This document shows, in pieces, positions 1-7,791 of a DNA stretch of 53,618 bases. The notes below the pieces were generated by a model that searched no databases, was not told where the DNA came from, and worked only from the letters and a program-made list of their open reading frames with translations. The translations under genes were made by a program, and so were the position numbers. Origin of the DNA: CAYOYK01 sp964408185 (GTDB lineage: Bacteria; Bacillota; Clostridia; Christensenellales; Aristaeellaceae); contig CAYOYK010000016.1 of assembly GCA_964408185.1 (NCBI GenBank), positions 1 to 53,618 of the forward strand, given 5' to 3'. How positions within the stretch are numbered: position 1 is the first letter of the stretch; each line of letters opens with the position of its first letter.

Positions 1-685
1 GCTCGCTCTCCACCCCGGCCACGATGTCGGTATCCATGCGGTCGCCGATGATGGCCGCGTCCGCACCGTCCACGCCCAGTAGGCGGATGCCGTGGCGCAT
101 CATCAGCGGGTTGGGCTTGCCCACAAAGTAGGCGTTGCGGCCCGTCGCCAGCTCGATGGGGGCCATAAGCGCCTTGCAGGCCGGCGCGATGCCGCCCTCG
201 ATGGGCCCGGTGAGGTCGGGGTTGGTGCCGATCAGCTTTGCGCCGCCGCGCACCAGCGCCACCGCCCGCTCGATTTTATCGTAGCTGTAAGCGTGCGTCT
301 CCCCCAAAATCACGTAGTCGGGGTTGACCTCGTTCATGGTAAAGCCCGCGTCGTACAGCGCGCCCACGAGGCCCGGCTCGCCGATGACGTACACGCTGCC
401 GCCGGGGCAGTGCTGCTTGAGAAACGCGGCCGTGGCCAGCGCGGAGGTGTAAAAATGGCTCGCGTCCACATCCAGCCCCAGCCGGAGGAGCTTTTGCTGC
501 AGCTCGCGCGGCGCGCGCTCGGAGCTGTTGGTCAGAAACAGGAACTGCTTGTTCTCGCGCTTGAGCCAATCCACAAACTCCGTAACGCCCGGCAGCAGCA
601 TGTTGCCGTGGTAGATCACGCCGTCCATATCGCAGATGAAGCCCTTTTTGGCGCGCAGGTTATCGAGGGAATACTCGGTTTGCAT
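1..685 (-). CDS. HAD-IIA (NagD-like) phosphatase, 3' end cut by window edge
   Basis: Cytoplasmic HAD-superfamily hydrolase of subfamily IIA (NagD/AraL/PGP type), a Mg-dependent sugar-phosphate or nucleotide phosphatase. 228 codons are visible from the ATG at 685, preceded by AAAGGAG. Seen: HAD motif I as FICDMDGVIYHG near residues 16-27, motif II as FLTNSSE near 50-56, a cap domain, the IIA-typical NPDLTGPIEGG stretch, the lysine motif in FVGKPNP, and motif IV as GDRMDTDIVAG near the visible end. NagD proteins are about 250-270 residues, so some 25-40 C-terminal residues should lie outside the window. The gene stands alone on the minus strand, divergent from the BMP transporter, with its own promoter. 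The true substrate cannot be read from sequence; NagD homologues are promiscuous. Confidence 0.9.
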   Translation of the reverse strand, partial: MQTEYSLDNLRAKKGFICDMDGVIYHGNMLLPGVTEFVDWLKRENKQFLFLTNSSERAPRELQQKLLRLGLDVDASHFYTSALATAAFLKQHCPGGSVYVIGEPGLVGALYDAGFTMNEVNPDYVILGETHAYSYDKIERAVALVRGGAKLIGTNPDLTGPIEGGIAPACKALMAPIELATGRNAYFVGKPNPLMMRHGIRLLGVDGADAAIIGDRMDTDIVAGVESE

Positions 686-723
686 ACGCACGCTCCTTTA
701 TCAAACGGATGGGATCGGTTTCC

Positions 724-752
724 ATAGTACCGCATGCGCGCGGGAAACGCAA
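724..752 (-). promoter_or_regulatory. Promoter for the NagD-like gene
   Basis: On the minus strand TTGCGT (752-747), a 17-base spacer and TACTAT (729-724). This sits 39 bases before the start codon. It is a moderate sigma-A match chosen by position and spacing. Confidence 0.5.
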
Positions 753-861
753 GACCCGCCTGACGGGAAGAACCGGAAGCCCAATATTTGACAGGTCTGT
801 TACATAGCTGTTACTTTTCCAGCAAGAAGGACAAAAATGTGGCTTTGTTCTTTATCGGTAC

Positions 862-890
862 TTGAATTCGCCGCGCGGGCATGCTATACT
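862..890 (+). promoter_or_regulatory. Promoter of the BMP-family lipoprotein gene
   Basis: TTGAAT (862-867), a 17-base spacer and TATACT (885-890), a near-consensus sigma-A promoter. Transcription should start near 897, placing the 901-921 hairpin at the very 5' end of the mRNA. Confidence 0.75.
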
Positions 891-900
891 TGCAATGCGA

Positions 901-921
901 TATCCCGTCGAGTGCGGGATA
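901..921 (+). promoter_or_regulatory. 5'-end hairpin of the BMP lipoprotein mRNA
   Basis: TATCCCG (901-907) and CGGGATA (915-921) form a perfect 7-bp stem with a 7-base loop, ending 9 bases before the AAGGAGA ribosome binding site (931-937). It could stabilise the 5' end of an abundant mRNA or modulate translation; the role is inferred. Confidence 0.5.
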
Positions 922-944
922 AATAAACCGAAGGAGAGACACAA

Positions 945-2048
945 GTGAAAAAGTTTTTTGCTATCCTGTTGGCCCTGACCATGGTGCTGACCATGACCGC
1001 CTGCGCCGTGGCCGAGACAGTCAACCCCGATGACATCGCCGATGATGTGGAATCCGCGGACGGCACCTATGAGCTCGCGTTTGTTACCGACGTGGGCCAG
1101 CTGAAGGACAAGTCCTTCAACCAAGGCACTTGGAACGGCGTAAAATCCTATGCCGCCGCCAATGGCCTGACCTACAAGTACTATCAGCCCGCCAACGGCG
1201 ATCAGGCGACTGATGACGACCGCTACGACGCCATGAAGGCCGCCGTGGGCGCGGGCGCCAAGGTTGTTGTGTGCGCCGGCTTCATGCAGGGCACCGCTCT
1301 GGAAAAGGCCGCCAAGGAATTTACCGACGTGAAGTTCGTCTTCATCGACGGTTGGTCCCTGGGCCTTGACAACGTGGCCCCCATCGCCTTCCAGGAAGAG
1401 CAGTGCGGTTACTTCGCCGGCTATGCGGTCGTGAGCGAAGGCTACACCAAGCTGGGCTTCTGCGGCGGCGGCGGCGGCACCAACCCCGCGTGCTGCCGTT
1501 ACGGCTACGGCTTTGTGCAGGGCGCCAACGCGGCTGCCGCTGCCAAGGGCGTGACTGTTGAGATGAACTACAGCTGGCTGTACGGCGCTTCCTTCGGCGC
1601 GTCCCCTGAGCTGCAGACCATGTGCAACGGCTGGTATGAGAACGGCACCGAAGTCATCTTCGCGTGCGGCGGTTCCATGTTCGCCTCCATCACCGCCGCT
1701 GCCGCCGAGAACGACGCGTTCGTCGTCGGCGTGGACAGCGACCAGAGCTTCGACTCCGACACCGTGATCACCTCCGCTCTCAAGGGCGTTGGCGAGGCGG
1801 CCAGCTGGGCCATCGGCAAGTACTATGACGGCACTTGGGACGAGATCGGCAACGTCGGCGCGAGCTTGGGCGCCAAGGACGGCGCGACCGGCATCCCCAC
1901 CGAGACCTGGATGCTGAAGAACTACGCCGTGGAAGACTATCAGGCGCAGCTGGCTGCTGTGATCGATGGCACCCTCGTGGTCGATACCGACTACGAAGCG
2001 GGCCTCCAGCAGGAGTGGAGCAACCTGAAGCTGAACATCGTGGAGTAA
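945..2048 (+). CDS. BMP-family ABC transporter substrate-binding lipoprotein (nucleoside-type)
   Basis: Extracellular lipid-anchored receptor of the BMP/PnrA/NupN family, which binds purine or pyrimidine nucleosides and hands them to the permeases encoded downstream. The GTG start at 945 follows AAGGAGA by 7 bases. Residues 1-20 are a lipoprotein signal peptide with the lipobox MTAC, and the mature protein starts at that Cys. The body has the family hallmarks: FVTDVGQLKDKSFNQGTW near residues 46-63, an FVVGVDSDQS stretch and a GVGEAASWAIGKYYDGTW stretch. Length (367 residues) is normal. It has its own strong promoter and a terminator, while ATPase and permeases follow under another promoter; that fits the usual need for excess receptor. 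Ligand class is inferred from family and operon; exact specificity is open. Confidence 0.9.
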   Translation: MKKFFAILLALTMVLTMTACAVAETVNPDDIADDVESADGTYELAFVTDVGQLKDKSFNQGTWNGVKSYAAANGLTYKYYQPANGDQATDDDRYDAMKAAVGAGAKVVVCAGFMQGTALEKAAKEFTDVKFVFIDGWSLGLDNVAPIAFQEEQCGYFAGYAVVSEGYTKLGFCGGGGGTNPACCRYGYGFVQGANAAAAAKGVTVEMNYSWLYGASFGASPELQTMCNGWYENGTEVIFACGGSMFASITAAAAENDAFVVGVDSDQSFDSDTVITSALKGVGEAASWAIGKYYDGTWDEIGNVGASLGAKDGATGIPTETWMLKNYAVEDYQAQLAAVIDGTLVVDTDYEAGLQQEWSNLKLNIVE

Positions 2049-2075
2049 TTCACGACTTTCCGCAAGGCAAACAAG

Positions 2076-2101
2076 GGGAGGAGATTCGTCTCCTCCCTTT
2101 T
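2076..2101 (+). terminator. Rho-independent terminator after the BMP lipoprotein gene
   Basis: GGGAGGAGA (2076-2084), a TTCG tetraloop, TCTCCTCCC (2089-2097), then TTTT. A perfect 9-bp stem 28 bases after the stop codon. Confidence 0.9.
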
Positions 2102-2213
2102 GCGTGCCCCAAAATGGACTGCGCCGCCTTTATTGAGGCTTGCGCTTTTCACCTGCGGCCCTCACATTTCTGCCAAAAGCGCCGCCGTTCTTTGGGCGGC
2201 TCTAATTCATCCC

Positions 2214-2242
2214 TTGCATTTTCCGCGCAAGTCCATTATAAT
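2214..2242 (+). promoter_or_regulatory. Promoter of the nucleoside transporter ATPase-permease operon
   Basis: TTGCAT (2214-2219), a 17-base spacer, TATAAT (2237-2242). Together with the terminator at 2076 it separates receptor expression from that of the ATPase and permeases. The rest of 2102-2213 shows no gene. Confidence 0.8.
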
Positions 2243-2290
2243 AGCGATAACGTATCCCTAATTGCAAATTGTAACAAAGGAGGTGGAAGC

Positions 2291-3838
2291 ATGGAGGACG
2301 CTCCGCAATACGTCATCGAGATGCTTCACATCACCAAAGAGTTCCCCGGCATCAAGGCAAACGACGACATCACGTTGCAGCTCCGCAAGGGCGAGATCCA
2401 CGCCCTGCTGGGCGAAAACGGCGCGGGCAAATCCACGCTGATGAGCGTGCTGTTTGGGCTCTATCAGCCCGACGCGGGCGTAATCAAAATGGATGGGCGC
2501 GAGGTGCAGATCAACGACCCCAACGACGCCACGGCGCTGCACATCGGCATGGTGCACCAGCACTTTAAGCTGGTGGAGGTGTTTACCGTGCTGGATAATA
2601 TCATCCTTGGCGCGGAGGATACCACATTGGGCTTCCTGCGCAAGAAGGAAGCGCGCCGCAAGGTGCGGGCCCTCAGCGAGCGCTACGGCCTGCGGGTCGA
2701 TTTGGACGCTAAGGTCGAAGATATCACCGTGGGCATGCAGCAGCGCGTGGAGATCCTCAAGATGCTCTACCGCGACAACGAGGTGCTCATCTTTGACGAG
2801 CCCACCGCCGTGCTCACCCCGCAGGAGATCGAGGAGCTGATCCAGATCATGCGCAACCTGACGCGGGAGGGCAAGAGCATCCTGTTCATCAGCCACAAGC
2901 TGAACGAGATCATGGAGGCCTCCGACCGCGTGACCGTGCTGCGCAAGGGCAAGTACGTGGGCACCGTGAACACCGCCGATACCACGCAGGAGGAGCTGAG
3001 CCGCATGATGGTCGGCCGCCCCGTGCAGCTGGTGGTGCAAAAGGGCCCCGCCCATCCCGGCGAGCCGGTGTTGGAGGTAAACAACCTGCGCGTGCGCTCC
3101 AAGCTGTACCACCGCGACGCGGTAAAGGGCGCCAGCTTTGTGGCCCGCGAGGGCGAGATCCTGTGCATCGCGGGGATCGACGGCAACGGCCAGACCGAGC
3201 TGGTGCACGCGCTGACCGGCCTCGATAAGGCGTCGGGCGGCAGCGTGATCCTCTGCGGGCACGATATCACCACCGCTCCCATCCGCAAGCGCAGCGAGGA
3301 CGGCATGAGCCACATCCCGGAGGATCGTCACAAGCACGGCCTCGTGCTGGATTTTACGCTGGAGCAAAACCTCGTGCTGCAACGGTATTACGAGCCGCGC
3401 TTCCAAAACCACGGCTTCATCCGCTTTGACGCGGTGCGCGAGTACGCCCGCGAGCTGATTGAGCAGTACGACGTGCGCTCCGGGCAGGGGCCTGTGACCC
3501 CCGCGCGCAGCATGAGCGGCGGCAACCAGCAGAAGGCCATCGTCGCCCGCGAGATCGACCGCAACCTGCCGTTGATCGTTGCCGTTCAGCCGACGCGCGG
3601 CTTGGACGTCGGCGCGATTGAGTACATCCACAGCCAGCTGGTCGCCCAGCGCGACGCCGGAAAGGCCGTGCTGCTGATCAGCTTGGAGCTGGACGAGGTG
3701 ATGAATCTCTCCGATCGTATTTTGGTGATGTACGAGGGCGAGATTGTCGGCGAGTTTGATCCCAAGGCCGTTTCCGTGGAGGAGTTGGGCCTGTACATGG
3801 CGGGCGCTCGGCGGCAGTCGAAGGAGGCAGACGCATGA
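2291..3838 (+). CDS. Nucleoside ABC transporter double ATPase (NupO-like)
   Basis: Cytoplasmic ATPase with two fused ABC domains that energises the BMP/Nup importer. Start ATG 2291 is set by AAAGGAGGTGG just upstream; the frame is open further 5' but without a start signal. The 515-residue length is normal. First half: Walker A GENGAGKST near residues 42-50, a degenerate signature VGMQQRVE, Walker B VLIFDEPTA. Second half: a degenerate P-loop GIDGNGQTE, a good signature MSGGNQQK, and LIVAVQPTRGLD in place of a classical Walker B. This asymmetric pattern is typical of the sugar/nucleoside-type double ATPases (RbsA, YufO/NupO). The stop overlaps the next start (ATGA), so it is translationally coupled to the first permease. 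Confidence 0.92.
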   Translation: MEDAPQYVIEMLHITKEFPGIKANDDITLQLRKGEIHALLGENGAGKSTLMSVLFGLYQPDAGVIKMDGREVQINDPNDATALHIGMVHQHFKLVEVFTVLDNIILGAEDTTLGFLRKKEARRKVRALSERYGLRVDLDAKVEDITVGMQQRVEILKMLYRDNEVLIFDEPTAVLTPQEIEELIQIMRNLTREGKSILFISHKLNEIMEASDRVTVLRKGKYVGTVNTADTTQEELSRMMVGRPVQLVVQKGPAHPGEPVLEVNNLRVRSKLYHRDAVKGASFVAREGEILCIAGIDGNGQTELVHALTGLDKASGGSVILCGHDITTAPIRKRSEDGMSHIPEDRHKHGLVLDFTLEQNLVLQRYYEPRFQNHGFIRFDAVREYARELIEQYDVRSGQGPVTPARSMSGGNQQKAIVAREIDRNLPLIVAVQPTRGLDVGAIEYIHSQLVAQRDAGKAVLLISLELDEVMNLSDRILVMYEGEIVGEFDPKAVSVEELGLYMAGARRQSKEADA

Positions 3839-5241
3839 AAGAGAACCGTTTCTCTATTCTCTGGAACAAATCCGGCACGCGCTCGGTGCTCTCCTCGCTC
3901 ATTTCCATTCTCATCGGCCTCGCGGCAGGCTCGCTGGTCATCCTCGGCGTGGGCCTCGCAAACAACAAAAACGTGTGGGACGGCATCCGGCTGGTGGTCG
4001 GCGGTCTGTTCAGCACGGGGCGCGACGCGACCGGCGCGCTGACATTTGGCTTTAACCCCGCCAGTCTGGGCAATATGCTCTTCCGCGCCACGCCGGTCAT
4101 CCTTACCGGCCTTTCGGTGGCCGTGGCGTTTAAGACCGGCCTGTTCAACATCGGCGCGCCCGGCCAGTATCTGGCGGGCACGGCGGCCTCGCTGTTCATC
4201 GCGCTCAGCATCCCCACGTCGGTGGTTCCCGCGTGGATCATCTGGATCTTGGCCTTCTTGGGCGGCATGGCGGCCGGCGCGCTGTGGGGCGCGATTCCCG
4301 GCATGCTCAAGGCGTTCCTCAACATCAACGAGGTGCTGGCCTGCATCATGACCAACTGGATTGCCGCCAATCTGGTCACATGGGTCTTTGACCTGTCCAA
4401 CCTCAAAAACATTGTGGAAAACACCAAAAGCGGCTACATTTACAGCACCGCTTACGGTCTGACGCAGGTGGACGGGGCATGGACCTACGCGAAGGGACAA
4501 GGCGTGGTAACGCCCAAGCTGGGGCTGGATCGGCTTTTCCCCGGCTCGCAGGTGAACGCGGGCATCTTGGTGGCCATTGTGCTGGCGGTGCTGGTGTACA
4601 TCCTGCTCAACAAAACGACATTCGGCTACGAGCTCAAGGCCTGCGGCACCAACCGCTACGCCGCGCGCTACGCGGGCATCAAGGACAAGCGCAACATCGT
4701 GTGCTCCATGGCCATTGCCGGTTCGCTGGCGGGCGCGGCGAGCGCGCTGTATTGGCTCTCCGGCAACACCGAGTTTTTCTGGTCCACCTATCAATCCCTC
4801 CCGTCCGTGGGCTTCAACGGCATTCCCGTGGCGCTGCTGGCGGCCAACCACCCCATCGGCGTGGTGTTCACGGGTCTGTTCATGTCCATGCTGGATATCT
4901 CCGGCCTCCAGCTCACCAACCTGACGGCGTATAACGAGTACATCACGGACGTCATCATCGCCGTGATCGTGTACCTGAGCGCGTTCTCGCTGGTGATCAA
5001 GATGTGGCTGAACGGCAAGAAGCGCAAAAAGGCGAAGCCCGCCCCGGCGGCCACGCTCTTTGCGGAGCCTCCCGCGCCCGCGCCGGACGCGCCCGCCCCG
5101 GAGCCGGATGCCCCGCCCGCGCCGGACGCGCCCGCCCCGGAGGCGGACGAGCCGCTTGCGGAGCCCGCCGAGCCGGTTCCCGCTGAAACCCCGCGCAATG
5201 ACGCGGAGAACGCCCTTCCCGGAAAGGAGGCGGACGAGTAA
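3835..5241 (+). CDS. Nucleoside ABC transporter permease 1 (NupP-like) with Pro/Ala/Asp tail
   Basis: Polytopic inner-membrane permease of the branched-chain amino acid/ribose/BMP type. About 400 residues of membrane protein (first helix near residues 20-45) contain the characteristic LFNIGAPGQYLAG segment near 103-115 and the cytoplasmic coupling stretch FGYELKACGTNRYAARYAGI. Start ATG overlaps the ATPase stop; its own stop overlaps the next ATG (TAATG). Odd feature: after the KKRKKAK stretch near residues 389-400 comes a roughly 68-residue tail of PAPD/PAPE units, built partly by a 39-bp (13-codon) direct duplication starting at 5077 and 5116. Family members usually end soon after the last helix, so this charged proline-rich tail is an addition, presumably cytoplasmic. 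Confidence 0.88.
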   Translation: MKENRFSILWNKSGTRSVLSSLISILIGLAAGSLVILGVGLANNKNVWDGIRLVVGGLFSTGRDATGALTFGFNPASLGNMLFRATPVILTGLSVAVAFKTGLFNIGAPGQYLAGTAASLFIALSIPTSVVPAWIIWILAFLGGMAAGALWGAIPGMLKAFLNINEVLACIMTNWIAANLVTWVFDLSNLKNIVENTKSGYIYSTAYGLTQVDGAWTYAKGQGVVTPKLGLDRLFPGSQVNAGILVAIVLAVLVYILLNKTTFGYELKACGTNRYAARYAGIKDKRNIVCSMAIAGSLAGAASALYWLSGNTEFFWSTYQSLPSVGFNGIPVALLAANHPIGVVFTGLFMSMLDISGLQLTNLTAYNEYITDVIIAVIVYLSAFSLVIKMWLNGKKRKKAKPAPAATLFAEPPAPAPDAPAPEPDAPPAPDAPAPEADEPLAEPAEPVPAETPRNDAENALPGKEADE

Positions 5242-6269
5242 TGGAATTTTTGATTCGTCAAACGCTCATTTACGCCGTCCCCCTGATGATCGTGGCGCTG
5301 GCCGGCGTGTTCGCGGAGCGCAGCGGCATCATCAACCTTGCGCTGGAGGGCATTATGATCTTTGGCGCGTTTATCGGCGTGCTGTTCGTGCGGCTGATGC
5401 AGCAGGAGCATGTGTTCGACTACGCAAGGGAGATCGGCAGCGTGCTGGGCTTGCAGGGCTTTATGGTGCTGTCCATGCTGGCGGCCAGCCTGCTGGGCGC
5501 GGTGTTCTCATTGCTGCTGGCGTTTGCGGCCATTAACCTGCGCGCGGACCAGACCATCGGCGGCACCGCCCTCAACCTGATGGCTCCCGCGCTGGTGCTG
5601 TTCTTCATCCGCATCATCGCCAACCAGAACACGCTGCAAATGTTCACCGGAGACTCGGCAAGCTGGTTTATGATCAAAAAGGCGATGCTTGGCTTTGCCA
5701 AGACCGACAAGGGCTTTTTCATCGACACGTTCCTCAACAAGGTGTACCTGTCCACCTACCTGTGCATTCTGCTGTATGTGGTGCTGGCGATCATCCTGTA
5801 CAAGACGCGCTTCGGCCTGCGCCTGCGGGCCTGCGGCGAGAACCCGCAGGCGGCGGACTCGCTGGGCATCAACGTTGTCAAGATGCGCTACGCGGGCGTG
5901 TCCATCAGCGGAGCGCTGGCGGGCATGGGCGGCTTTGTGTACGCCATGACCACCGCCAACTGCACCGCCAACGGCGATGTGGCCGGCTTCGGCTTTTTGG
6001 CGCTGGCCGTGATGATCTTTGGCAACTGGAAGCCGCTCAACATTGCGGGCGCGGCGCTGCTGTTCGGTTTATTCAAGTGCGTGGCGGCCTCGTACTCCAG
6101 CTTGGATGTGAACGGCGACGGCATCTACTGGCTCAAGGAGCTGGGCTTCAGCTCGGACTTCTATCGCCTGCTGCCTTATCTCATTACGCTGATCGTACTG
6201 GCGTTCACCTCCAAGAGCTCCCGCGCCCCCAAGGCCGAGGGCGTCCCGTACGACAAGAGCGTGAGATAG
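5241..6269 (+). CDS. Nucleoside ABC transporter permease 2 (NupQ-like)
   Basis: Second membrane subunit of the BMP-family importer, 342 residues. Seen: the N-terminal family signature ERSGIINLALEGIMI near residues 29-43, several long hydrophobic helices, the coupling-helix stretch TRFGLRLRACGENPQAADS near 194-212, and a GFGFLALAVMIFGNW segment. It shares one base with the upstream stop codon, so it is coupled to permease 1. It is the last gene of the operon and is followed by a strong bidirectional terminator. With the lipoprotein, ATPase and first permease it makes a complete nucleoside uptake system. Confidence 0.9.
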   Translation: MEFLIRQTLIYAVPLMIVALAGVFAERSGIINLALEGIMIFGAFIGVLFVRLMQQEHVFDYAREIGSVLGLQGFMVLSMLAASLLGAVFSLLLAFAAINLRADQTIGGTALNLMAPALVLFFIRIIANQNTLQMFTGDSASWFMIKKAMLGFAKTDKGFFIDTFLNKVYLSTYLCILLYVVLAIILYKTRFGLRLRACGENPQAADSLGINVVKMRYAGVSISGALAGMGGFVYAMTTANCTANGDVAGFGFLALAVMIFGNWKPLNIAGAALLFGLFKCVAASYSSLDVNGDGIYWLKELGFSSDFYRLLPYLITLIVLAFTSKSSRAPKAEGVPYDKSVR

Positions 6270-6285
6270 CGCATCCTCCATACAA

Positions 6286-6322
6286 AGCAAAGCCCCGCGG
6301 ATTCTTCCGCGGGGCCTTTGCT
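6286..6322. terminator. Bidirectional terminator between the nup-like operon and the YitT gene
   Basis: A 10-bp stem GCCCCGCGGA/TCCGCGGGGC (6292-6301/6306-6315) with a TTCT loop is extended by AGCAAA/TTTGCT across one bulged C, giving T-rich exits on both strands. It serves the convergent genes on either side. Confidence 0.85.
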
Positions 6323-6358
6323 ATTGACACACCTATTAATGCGCGCCGCTGCCGCGGC

Positions 6359-7231
6359 TCAGCCTTCCTTGCTCAGCTTCGCAAAGCCCTCGCCCAGCAC
6401 CTCGTATGCGTCGGTAATAAACACAAACGCCCTTTCATCCAGAGAGTAGACGATCACCTTGAGCTGCGTGACCTCCTGCGCGCTGAGGATGCACAGCAGC
6501 ACGGGCCTCTCCGCGCCGCTGTAGCCGCCCTTGGCAAGCATCACCGTCACGCCCCGGTCAAGCTGCTGCATCACGGCGGTCTTGACGGCGTCGTAAGCAT
6601 CGGTAATCACATAGCAGGCCTTCTGCCGCGTGAAGCCCTGCATTACCACGTCGATCAGCTTGCTGCTGATAAAAATGCTGATGAACGCGTACAGCGCGTA
6701 CTTCACCTCAATAAAGAAGCCCGCCGCCAGCACCACGCAGCAGTCGATAAACATCAAAAACGCGCCGACCGAGATGTGGGGGAACCGCCGATGGATCAGC
6801 CGCGCGACCATATCGCTGCCGCCGGTGGTCGCGCCGCCGCGCAGGATCAGGCCGAGGCCGACGCCCAGCAGCACGCCGCCAAACAGGGAGCCCAGCAGCG
6901 GGTCGTCCGTCATCACCGGCATGGGGATCAGGTCGATGAGCACGCTGAACAGCACCGTGGCGATGAACGAGCGCAGCACAAAGATCCTGCCCATGGCGCG
7001 ATAGCCCACAACGAACAGCGGAATGTTGAGGATCAGGCTCACCGTACCGACAGGCCAACGGAAGATGTAGTGCAGGATGGTCGCGATGCCTGTCAGGCCG
7101 CCGGGCGCGATGTTGTTGGGCACCAGAAACATGGGGTACGCGATCGCGCCGAGGATGCAGCCGATCACGATCTGCGCGTATGCGATTACGCGCTCGTTCT
7201 GCAAAATCTGGGGCTTGGCCTTGAGGGTCAA
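6359..7231 (-). CDS. YitT family membrane protein (DUF2179)
   Basis: Integral membrane protein of the YitT/DUF2179 family, about 290 residues, function unassigned. Five or so hydrophobic helices occupy residues 17-180, including the family segment LVPNNIAPGGLTGIATIL and the GGATTGGSDMVARL loop. The soluble C-terminal DUF2179 domain (about 200-290) shows the typical YSGAERPVLLCILSAQE stretch. The frame stays open upstream, but AAGGAGG at 7246-7240 sits 8 bases before a TTG at 7231, and the protein from there matches the family's usual N-terminus, so I take TTG as the start. It is last in a minus-strand run after murA and mazF, with an 83-base gap to mazF. Confidence 0.85.
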   Translation of the reverse strand: MTLKAKPQILQNERVIAYAQIVIGCILGAIAYPMFLVPNNIAPGGLTGIATILHYIFRWPVGTVSLILNIPLFVVGYRAMGRIFVLRSFIATVLFSVLIDLIPMPVMTDDPLLGSLFGGVLLGVGLGLILRGGATTGGSDMVARLIHRRFPHISVGAFLMFIDCCVVLAAGFFIEVKYALYAFISIFISSKLIDVVMQGFTRQKACYVITDAYDAVKTAVMQQLDRGVTVMLAKGGYSGAERPVLLCILSAQEVTQLKVIVYSLDERAFVFITDAYEVLGEGFAKLSKEG

Positions 7232-7313
7232 GGGGAGGACCTCCTTGCGCCGAAGCGCGTTTTCTTTTGGGCGGGAAAGCGCGGCGCGTCGGGGAGACGC
7301 GCCGCGCAAGGGA

Positions 7314-7658
7314 CTATGCTTCGCCTGTGCTCAGGCTGATGGCGAGCGCGCGGCTGACCTGCCGCATCACGTCGCTTGGCACAACGCCGAGATAGCGCAG
7401 CAGGCGGGTATGCTCGATGGTTCGCACCTGCTCCAGCAATACGGTGGAGTCATACTCCAAGCCGCCCGTGCCGCGCGGCACGGCCACATGGGTCGGCTGC
7501 CGGGGCTTTTTGGCTCGCGTGGTCAGCGCCGCGACAATCACCGTAGAGGCGCTTTGGTTGCCCTTGTCGTTCTGTATAATCAGCACTGGCCGCACCCCGC
7601 CCTGCTCGCTGCCCACCACGGGATCAAGGTCGGCCATGTACACTTCTCCTCGTTTCAT
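7314..7658 (-). CDS. MazF/PemK-family mRNA interferase, orphan
   Basis: Type II toxin of the MazF/EndoA family, a ribosome-independent endoribonuclease. The 114-residue protein from the ATG at 7658 begins KRGEVYMADLDPVVGSEQGG, the family's first beta-strand and conserved loop, followed by RPVLIIQND, VIVAALTTRAKK (with the conserved Thr), LPTHV-like PTHVAV, and LLEQVRTIEHTRL. Length is standard. The GGAG ribosome binding site is rather far (about 10 bases) from the ATG. No antitoxin-like gene (MazE/EndoAI, usually 70-95 residues directly upstream) is visible: upstream are 133 non-coding bases and then the 3' end of murA. The toxin is therefore orphan, or its antitoxin is encoded elsewhere. Confidence 0.9.
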   Translation of the reverse strand: MKRGEVYMADLDPVVGSEQGGVRPVLIIQNDKGNQSASTVIVAALTTRAKKPRQPTHVAVPRGTGGLEYDSTVLLEQVRTIEHTRLLRYLGVVPSDVMRQVSRALAISLSTGEA

Positions 7659-7791
7659 CTTCTCACACTCCGCGCCCGATGTCAAGGGGGAAAGCGCGCT
7701 TGCGCGGAGGGGGCGGACTTGCGGGCCCTTGCATCGGGCGATACTGCCCCCGCGGTATCCTATGTGGAGCGCGGGCGGCGCGTGCCAAGCG

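Noticed and set aside
788..816. TTGACA at 788 as an extra promoter for the BMP lipoprotein gene
   Set aside because: No acceptable -10 at 16-18 bases (TTACTT at best); the promoter at 862 is far better.
1835..2290. 5' extension of the nucleoside ATPase frame back to 1835
   Set aside because: It would overlap the lipoprotein gene, its terminator and the ATPase promoter; AAAGGAGG before ATG 2291 fixes the start.
7657..7685. TTGACA-17-GAAGAT as the mazF promoter
   Set aside because: The -35 box is perfect but the -10 overlaps the ATG, so the transcript would start inside the gene. Starting at the next ATG would remove the conserved first strand of the toxin.
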